Shown one piece after another: positions 59,118 through 64,000 of a stretch of 64,000 bases of DNA. This DNA is from CAG-390 sp045543615 (GTDB lineage Bacteria; Bacillota; Clostridia; Oscillospirales; CAG-272), in NCBI GenBank assembly GCA_045543615.1, contig JAZPXL010000020.1, positions 1-64,000 on the forward strand, written 5' to 3'. The translations under genes were made by a program, and so were the position numbers. The notes beneath the pieces are model-generated. The model saw nothing but the letters and a program-made list of their open reading frames with translations, was not told where the DNA came from and made no database searches. Numbering within the stretch: the stretch's first letter is position 1; the number at the start of each line of letters is the position of its first letter.

Positions 59118-60356
59118 ATGGAATACCGTATTTCAAATAAGCTTGCGGCACTAAGGCCGTCGGCTATCAGAGAAATATTCAAGTCCCTGACGGATCCATC
59201 AATTATAGCATTTGCAGCAGGTAACCCTGCAGCAGAATCATTTCCCGTCGAGGATATGAAGGCACTCTCGGCTGAAATATTTGCAGAAGAGCCGATAAAG
59301 GCTCTCCAATATGGCATAACTGAGGGCTATCCACCTCTTCGTGCAGAGGTCAATCGCAGACTTCTTGAGAAGTTTGGCATCGGAAGATCCATCGAAAAAG
59401 GTGACTCTTATAACGATATGACACTTATGGTGAGTGGTGGCAACCAGGGCATCGAGCTTTCCTGCAAGGTTCTTTGCAACGAGGGAGACGTGGTGCTTTG
59501 TGAAGACCCGTCGTTTATCGGTGCGCTCAACGCTTTCCGTTCAAACGGTGCTGTAACAAAGGGCATTCCACTTCTTGCCGATGGAATTGATACCGATGCT
59601 CTTGAGGCGACACTCAAGGAGGACAGGGATGGCGAAAACAGAATTAAGATGCTCTATCTAATTCCCACCTTCCACAATCCTGCAGGAATTACGACCTCGC
59701 TCTCTACTCGCCGTCGTATTTATGAGATTGCAGTAAAATACAGCCTCATCATTCTTGAGGACAATCCTTATGGTGAGCTTCGTTTTGCAGGCGAGGAGAT
59801 CCCGACCATCAAGAGTATGGACAGCGAGGGCGTGGTGCTTTATTGCTCGTCATTCTCAAAGATCCTCTCGGCAGGTATGCGTGTAGGATTTATAGTTGGC
59901 CCTGAGACTCTTATGCAGAAGATGGTTGTTGCAAAGCAGGTTGAGGACGTTCACACAAATCAGTTCTTCCAGATGCTTTGTCATCGCTTTATTGTAGAGC
60001 GTGACCTTGACGCTCATATAGAAAAGATCCGTGCGATCTATCGCCGCAAATGTGGTATTATGATGCGTGGACTTGAGGAAAATCTTCCCGACAGCTTTAC
60101 CTTTACACGCCCTGAGGGTGGCCTGTTTGTATGGTGCACGCTGCCACGGGAGATTGATATGCAAGAGTTTGTGGCACGCTGTCTTGAAAAGAAGCTCGCT
60201 ATTGTACCCGGTACTGCATTCTGCCCCGACGAAAACGGCACATCGAACTCGGTAAGATTTAACTATTCCACACCCTCTGATGAGCAGATCGAGAGAGGCT
60301 GCGTCATTCTTGGTGAGGTGGCAAGAGAGATGCTCGCAGAGACAAGTGAGAAATAA
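59118..60356 (+). CDS. PLP-dependent aminotransferase (class I, MocR/ARO8-like)
   Basis: A 412-residue pyridoxal-phosphate enzyme. LQYGITEGYPPLRAEVNRRL, VSGGNQGIELSCKVL, PTFHNPAGITTS, ILEDNPYGELRF and SSFSKILSAGMRVGF (catalytic Lys in SFSK) place it among the 2-aminoadipate/aromatic aminotransferases without the GntR domain of full MocR. ATG 59118 follows GAGGT. It would transfer an amino group between an amino acid and a 2-oxoacid; the precise substrate is open. It lies 36 bp before trpS, so an aromatic amino acid is a reasonable but unproved guess. Confidence 0.92.
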   Translation: MEYRISNKLAALRPSAIREIFKSLTDPSIIAFAAGNPAAESFPVEDMKALSAEIFAEEPIKALQYGITEGYPPLRAEVNRRLLEKFGIGRSIEKGDSYNDMTLMVSGGNQGIELSCKVLCNEGDVVLCEDPSFIGALNAFRSNGAVTKGIPLLADGIDTDALEATLKEDRDGENRIKMLYLIPTFHNPAGITTSLSTRRRIYEIAVKYSLIILEDNPYGELRFAGEEIPTIKSMDSEGVVLYCSSFSKILSAGMRVGFIVGPETLMQKMVVAKQVEDVHTNQFFQMLCHRFIVERDLDAHIEKIRAIYRRKCGIMMRGLEENLPDSFTFTRPEGGLFVWCTLPREIDMQEFVARCLEKKLAIVPGTAFCPDENGTSNSVRFNYSTPSDEQIERGCVILGEVAREMLAETSEK

Positions 60357-60392
60357 AAAGAACGAAATACAACAGTTTTTGAGGTTATAACA

Positions 60393-61391
60393 ATGATAGA
60401 CAACAGACCCGTTTCCTACTCAGGCGTTCAGCCGAGTGGAAACCTTACAATAGGAAATTATTTAGGCGCGATAAAAAATTTCCCTGTTTATTCGGAAAAG
60501 TACAAATGCTTTTATTGCGTAGTTGACCAGCACGCCATTACGGTTCGTCAGGTACCGGCAGAGCTTCGCCGTCGCACATACGAGACGCTTGCTCTGTATA
60601 TTGCTTGTGGTCTTGATCCTGAAAAGAATACTCTCTACGTTCAGTCGCACGTTCCTGCGCACACAGAAATGGCTTGGATTCTCAACTGCTTTACTATGTT
60701 TGGCGAGCTTTCGAGAATGACACAATTCAAGGACAAGAGCGCAAAGCATTCGGACAATATCAATGCAGGTCTTTTCACGTATCCTGTTTTGATGGCATCG
60801 GATATTCTGCTTTACCAGACGAATGTTGTTCCCGTTGGTCACGATCAGAAACAGCACGTTGAGCTTACAAGAGATATCGCAGAGAGATTCAATCAGCTAT
60901 ATCCTGATACCTTCACTTTGCCCGAGCCTATAATCTCGGTAAGTGGAGCAAAAATTATGTCTCTTGCAGATCCTACAAGAAAGATGAGTAAATCGGATGA
61001 AAACGAGAATGCAGTTGTTCGCATTCTTGACGATCCCGATGCAATAATCAGAAAGTTCAAGAGAGCTGTTACCGATTCGGGTAGCGAGATCATCTATTCA
61101 CCCGACAAGCCCGGCATCAGCAATCTGCTTACGATTTATTCCTGCTTTACGGGCAAGAGTATTGAGGAGGCTGAGCGTGAGTTTGACGGCCGTGGATATG
61201 GCGAGTTCAAGCTTGCCGTAGGTCAGGCTTGTGCCGAGCGCCTTGCTCCTGTTGTTGCAGAATACCGTCGCATACTCGCCGATAAGGGCTATCTTGAAGA
61301 GATTATGAAGAGGGGCGCAGATGAGGCGTCCTACTACGCACGCAAGACACTCTCCAAGGTTCGCCGTAAGCTCGGATTTGTAAATCTTTGA
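60393..61391 (+). CDS. trpS: Tryptophan-tRNA ligase
   Basis: A 332-residue class I aminoacyl-tRNA synthetase. The HIGH-equivalent TIGN lies in PSGNLTIGNYLGAI (14-27) and KMSKS is at 197-201. DQHAIT and PVGHDQKQHVELTRDIAERFN are typical of bacterial TrpRS. The length is normal. It is followed without gap by the rimO region. No T-box leader was seen upstream, although such leaders are common for trpS in Firmicutes. Confidence 0.97.
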   Translation: MIDNRPVSYSGVQPSGNLTIGNYLGAIKNFPVYSEKYKCFYCVVDQHAITVRQVPAELRRRTYETLALYIACGLDPEKNTLYVQSHVPAHTEMAWILNCFTMFGELSRMTQFKDKSAKHSDNINAGLFTYPVLMASDILLYQTNVVPVGHDQKQHVELTRDIAERFNQLYPDTFTLPEPIISVSGAKIMSLADPTRKMSKSDENENAVVRILDDPDAIIRKFKRAVTDSGSEIIYSPDKPGISNLLTIYSCFTGKSIEEAEREFDGRGYGEFKLAVGQACAERLAPVVAEYRRILADKGYLEEIMKRGADEASYYARKTLSKVRRKLGFVNL

Positions 61392-61408
61392 TAAGGTTTG
61401 GTTCTCAA

Positions 61409-62746
61409 ATGAAAATTGGTTTTATTTCACTCGGTTGCCCCAAAAATCAGCTTGATACTGAGGTGATGCTCCACGAGCTGCTTGAAGCAGGGTACGACAT
61501 TACGCCCGATGAGACAGAGGCTGATATTATCATTATCAACACCTGTGCATTTATTGAGGCTGCAAAGAAGGAAGCTATCGACAATATTCTTGATATTGCC
61601 TGGCTTAAGGAAAACAACGGACTTCGTGGAATAATTGTTACGGGCTGTATGCCCGAGCGTTACCGTGAGGCTGTGCTTGAAGAATTTCCTGAAGTTGACG
61701 CAGTAATCGGCGTTGGCTCTATTCACAACATCGTCGAGGCTGTTCGCTCAGTTGAAGAGAAGGGAAGAGGCTACACATCCTTCCTGCCCGCCGATGAGGT
61801 CACACTTGGTGGCGACAGAGTGCTGACGACCCCAACATTTTGGACATATCTCAAGATTGCTGAGGGCTGTGACAACCGTTGCACATATTGCGCAATTCCC
61901 TCAATCAGAGGAAAATTCCGTTCAAGGGCAATAGAAGAGCTTTGCAGCGAGGCTGCTATGCTTGAGGAGCTTGGAGCAAAGGAAATCACGCTTGTGGCTC
62001 AGGACACAACGAGATACGGCGTTGACATATATGGTGAATACTCACTCTCACGCCTCCTTCTCGCCCTTCTTGATGCTACAAAGAAGGTAAGATTCCGCCT
62101 GCTCTATTGCTACCCCGACAAGATAACACAGGAGCTGTGCGATACTATTGCGCAGAATGACAGAATTATTAACTACATTGATATACCCGTTCAGCATATA
62201 TCTGACAAGATCCTTCGCCGTATGAACCGTCACGGTGGCGAGGCGGCTGTAAGAGGAGCAATTTCTATGCTCAGAGAGCGCATCCCGGGCGTTACCATCC
62301 GTTCAACAGTTATAGTTGGATTCCCCGGCGAGACTGAAGAGGACTTCGAGGAGCTTTGCAGATTTATCAAGGAGACGAAATTTGATCGTCTCGGTGCGTT
62401 CCCATACTCGCCTGAGGAGGGAACGGCTGCATATGCGTTTGAAGACCAGATTGACGAGCAGGTGAAGCTTGACCGTGCAGATATTATTATGCGCACTCAG
62501 CTTGCCATCTCTGAGGCAAAGAACAAGAGTATGGTTGGCAAGACCGTCCGTGTGCTTGTTGAGGATTTCGACCCTGTAAGCGAGATGCATTTCGGACGTG
62601 GAGATGCTGACGCTCCCGAAATTGACGGCAAGATATATTTCTCTGCACGCAGAAGAATTGCGCCCGGAAGCACAGTTGACGTAAAGATTACAAGCACGCT
62701 TGACTATGATCTGTGTGGAAGAGCACTTTTGTTTGCTGAAAGGTGA
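61409..62746 (+). CDS. rimO: Ribosomal protein S12 methylthiotransferase
   Basis: A 445-residue radical-SAM enzyme that methylthiolates the conserved Asp of ribosomal protein S12. The N-terminal UPF0004 domain holds Cys10 (SLGCPKNQ), a second Cys in NTCAFIE and a third in TGCMPERY. The radical-SAM cluster is CDNRCTYC (Cys154, 158, 161). A C-terminal TRAM domain (about 380-445, VLVEDFD...) completes it. ATG 61409 was chosen because the family starts MKIGFISLGC. It overlaps or abuts pgsA, a frequent gene order in Firmicutes. Confidence 0.95.
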   Translation: MKIGFISLGCPKNQLDTEVMLHELLEAGYDITPDETEADIIIINTCAFIEAAKKEAIDNILDIAWLKENNGLRGIIVTGCMPERYREAVLEEFPEVDAVIGVGSIHNIVEAVRSVEEKGRGYTSFLPADEVTLGGDRVLTTPTFWTYLKIAEGCDNRCTYCAIPSIRGKFRSRAIEELCSEAAMLEELGAKEITLVAQDTTRYGVDIYGEYSLSRLLLALLDATKKVRFRLLYCYPDKITQELCDTIAQNDRIINYIDIPVQHISDKILRRMNRHGGEAAVRGAISMLRERIPGVTIRSTVIVGFPGETEEDFEELCRFIKETKFDRLGAFPYSPEEGTAAYAFEDQIDEQVKLDRADIIMRTQLAISEAKNKSMVGKTVRVLVEDFDPVSEMHFGRGDADAPEIDGKIYFSARRRIAPGSTVDVKITSTLDYDLCGRALLFAER

Positions 62747-62751
62747 GGGAA

Positions 62752-63372
62752 ATGAGTAAAATGAATCTGCCGAATAAGCTGACGGTTGGAAGACTGATTA
62801 TTGTTCCGTTCTGCATTTTTGCTGTAATGATTCCCGAAAGCTGGCTTGATGGATACATCTCGTCAGCAGTTGCCGCATTCATTTTTATCGCCGCATCGGT
62901 TACTGATATGATTGACGGCAAGTTGGCACGAAAATACGGACTTATTACTGACTTTGGTAAATTCCTTGATCCCCTTGCAGACAAATTTCTTGTTATAGGA
63001 ACTCTCCTTGCGATAGTTTGCAGATATGACGAGTATAGAGATTGGCTGTTTTGGGTAGTGCTTGTGGTAATCTTCAGAGAATTTGCCGTAACCTCAATAA
63101 GACTTGTTGTCAACAATTCCTCAGGTATCGTAATTGCCGCAAACATTCTCGGCAAGATAAAGACTGTTATGCAGATTGTTGCAGTTTCCACCATCCTGCT
63201 TGAGCCTGTACTCTACCGAGTAATTGAGCTTTGCTTCTCGCTTGATGAATTTATACTTGCAAGATTTATGCCCCTTACTGTTATTACCTGCATTCTTATG
63301 CTTGTATTTACCGTTTGGTCGGGTATAAATTATATCGCATCTTATTGGAAATATCTCGACCCTAACAAATAA
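62752..63372 (+). CDS. pgsA: CDP-diacylglycerol-glycerol-3-phosphate 3-phosphatidyltransferase
   Basis: A 206-residue integral membrane enzyme making phosphatidylglycerophosphate. The CDP-alcohol phosphotransferase motif D-x-x-D-G-x-x-A-R-x(8)-G-x-x-x-D-x-x-x-D is complete (DMIDGKLARKYG, then FLDPLADK). Five to six helices follow. ATG 62752 is preceded by GTGAGGG; the GTG at 62743 would be nearer to the rimO stop. A terminator follows. Confidence 0.94.
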   Translation: MSKMNLPNKLTVGRLIIVPFCIFAVMIPESWLDGYISSAVAAFIFIAASVTDMIDGKLARKYGLITDFGKFLDPLADKFLVIGTLLAIVCRYDEYRDWLFWVVLVVIFREFAVTSIRLVVNNSSGIVIAANILGKIKTVMQIVAVSTILLEPVLYRVIELCFSLDEFILARFMPLTVITCILMLVFTVWSGINYIASYWKYLDPNK

Positions 63373-63376
63373 AAAT

Positions 63377-63408
63377 TAAGGCTGTGACATACCGTCACAG
63401 CCTTAGTT
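63377..63408. terminator. Terminator after pgsA
   Basis: TAAGGCTGTGAC pairs with GTCACAGCCTTA around ATACC, followed by GTTTTATTT. It also serves the convergent gene. Confidence 0.88.
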
Positions 63409-64000
63409 TTATTTACTTGCAAGTGAGCCGTATTCAGAGAGGATGTTTTCGGTGAAGACGTAAATCATAAAACCGTTTACATCGTCATAGTGTCTGCTGT
63501 AACAGCTTTCCATCCATTCTGCCCATTTGGGTGATTTGCTTGCTGTTGAGTATTCTGCAAGTGAGAGGATGACGAAATATTCGTCAACACCCTCCTGGTC
63601 ATCATACCAGCGTGTGCTTGATTGATAATGATATGCAGAGATACCCTCGCCTGCTTTGACGTTGATATTGCGAACACGGACGGCTGAGTCGGAGAGGACG
63701 GTTATTGCCTGTGCATACCAGAAGGTTGCGTATCCGTATTCAAGTCCGTTGTCAACCAAAAACTGTGCAAGAAGATGATTTGCGTTGTCTCTGCCGTAGT
63801 CCTCGGGAATGTCACGGACTTCCTTTGCAAAAATAAGTGAGCCTGCGATAACAACTGCTAAAATGAGTGCGCAGATGCGGGAGAGAACAACTGCTCCACC
63901 GTCAAGCACAACCTCGCCTGAGTTGTCCGTCCCTGTATTTGTGGGTACTGTTGTTTCAACGCCCTCGCTGTTTTGCTCGATCTCAATAAGCTCGTCACGA
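63409..64000 (-). CDS. C-terminal part of a membrane protein, cut by window edge
   Basis: The frame runs from the window edge to the stop at 63409 with no interruption, so at least 197 residues of a longer protein are visible; the start lies outside. A Glu/Thr-rich stretch (EIEQNSEGVETTVPTN) precedes a helix (about 45-65), then a soluble domain with NGLEYGYATFWYAQAITVLSDSAVRVR. That block resembles the extracytoplasmic C-terminal domain of GT39-like membrane glycosyltransferases in Firmicutes. The identification is tentative because the catalytic part is missing. Confidence 0.55.
   Translation of the reverse strand, partial: RDELIEIEQNSEGVETTVPTNTGTDNSGEVVLDGGAVVLSRICALILAVVIAGSLIFAKEVRDIPEDYGRDNANHLLAQFLVDNGLEYGYATFWYAQAITVLSDSAVRVRNINVKAGEGISAYHYQSSTRWYDDQEGVDEYFVILSLAEYSTASKSPKWAEWMESCYSRHYDDVNGFMIYVFTENILSEYGSLASK

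Noticed and set aside
60360..60392. T-box leader expected before trpS
   Set aside because: The gap to the preceding gene is only 36 bp and holds no T-box or terminator.

Overview
The window looks like a chromosomal stretch of an uncultured Firmicute, most likely a gut or rumen clostridium of the Oscillospirales/Christensenellales kind. The evidence is HPr kinase, a PadR-DUF1700-DUF4097 triad, SipW-type signal peptidases with TasA-like exported proteins, strong AGGAGG ribosome binding sites, and very regular sigma-A promoters (TTGAAA-N17-TATAAT, many with TGTG before the -10). No rRNA, tRNA, insertion sequence, phage gene or CRISPR array was seen.

Layout. 1-7.5 kb: housekeeping and envelope genes (DUF1295 protein cut by the left edge, a small SipW-type signal peptidase, an ABC exporter pair, the PadR stress triad, thioesterase, beta-propeller protein, GNAT). 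7.5-22.3 kb: the accessory centre of the window. A stand-alone structured RNA and a SipW operon leader are followed by signal peptidase, TasA-like protein, sortase-anchored protein, TasA-like protein and a second signal peptidase. Four large proteins follow that join a TasA-type N-terminal module to a right-handed beta-helix/GLUG C-terminal region, then a TasA-like LysM protein. The four large genes form two pairs. Each pair shares a nearly identical export region but differs beyond it, and leader hairpins, a G9-containing leader ORF and a gene remnant lie between them. I read this as a surface fibre/adhesin locus that diversifies by duplication and module exchange.

22.4-35 kb: glycerophosphodiesterase, a small membrane protein, a two-gene sugar operon with a palindromic operator inside its promoter, TldD/TldE, an Ldh2-type dehydrogenase next to malic enzyme, HPr kinase, and an exported PPIase-like lipoprotein with a TIM-barrel-like membrane protein. 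35-38.3 kb: two tandem exported beta-helix proteins with different C-terminal anchors, one SPTTG sortase type and one Gly-Gly-Cys type. 38.5-46.6 kb: an AraC-regulated carbohydrate cluster (solute-binding lipoprotein, two oxidoreductase types, GH5 lipoprotein, quinone oxidoreductase). 46.7-55.6 kb: a sugar transferase, three PHP-domain proteins, a lipoprotein propeller, the NAD(P)HX repair enzyme, ThuA and an M28 peptidase. 55.7-64 kb: core metabolism (enolase, DHFR-ThyA, aminotransferase, TrpS-RimO-PgsA) and the C-terminal end of a membrane protein cut by the right edge.

How it fits together: the three SipW-type peptidases probably mature the TasA-like proteins. Sortase (not in the window) would anchor the PPPTG and SPTTG proteins. 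The GH5, ThuA, Gfo/Idh and sugar-isomerase genes point to glycan use under catabolite control through HPr kinase. Functions are assigned from motifs read by eye; no database search was possible.
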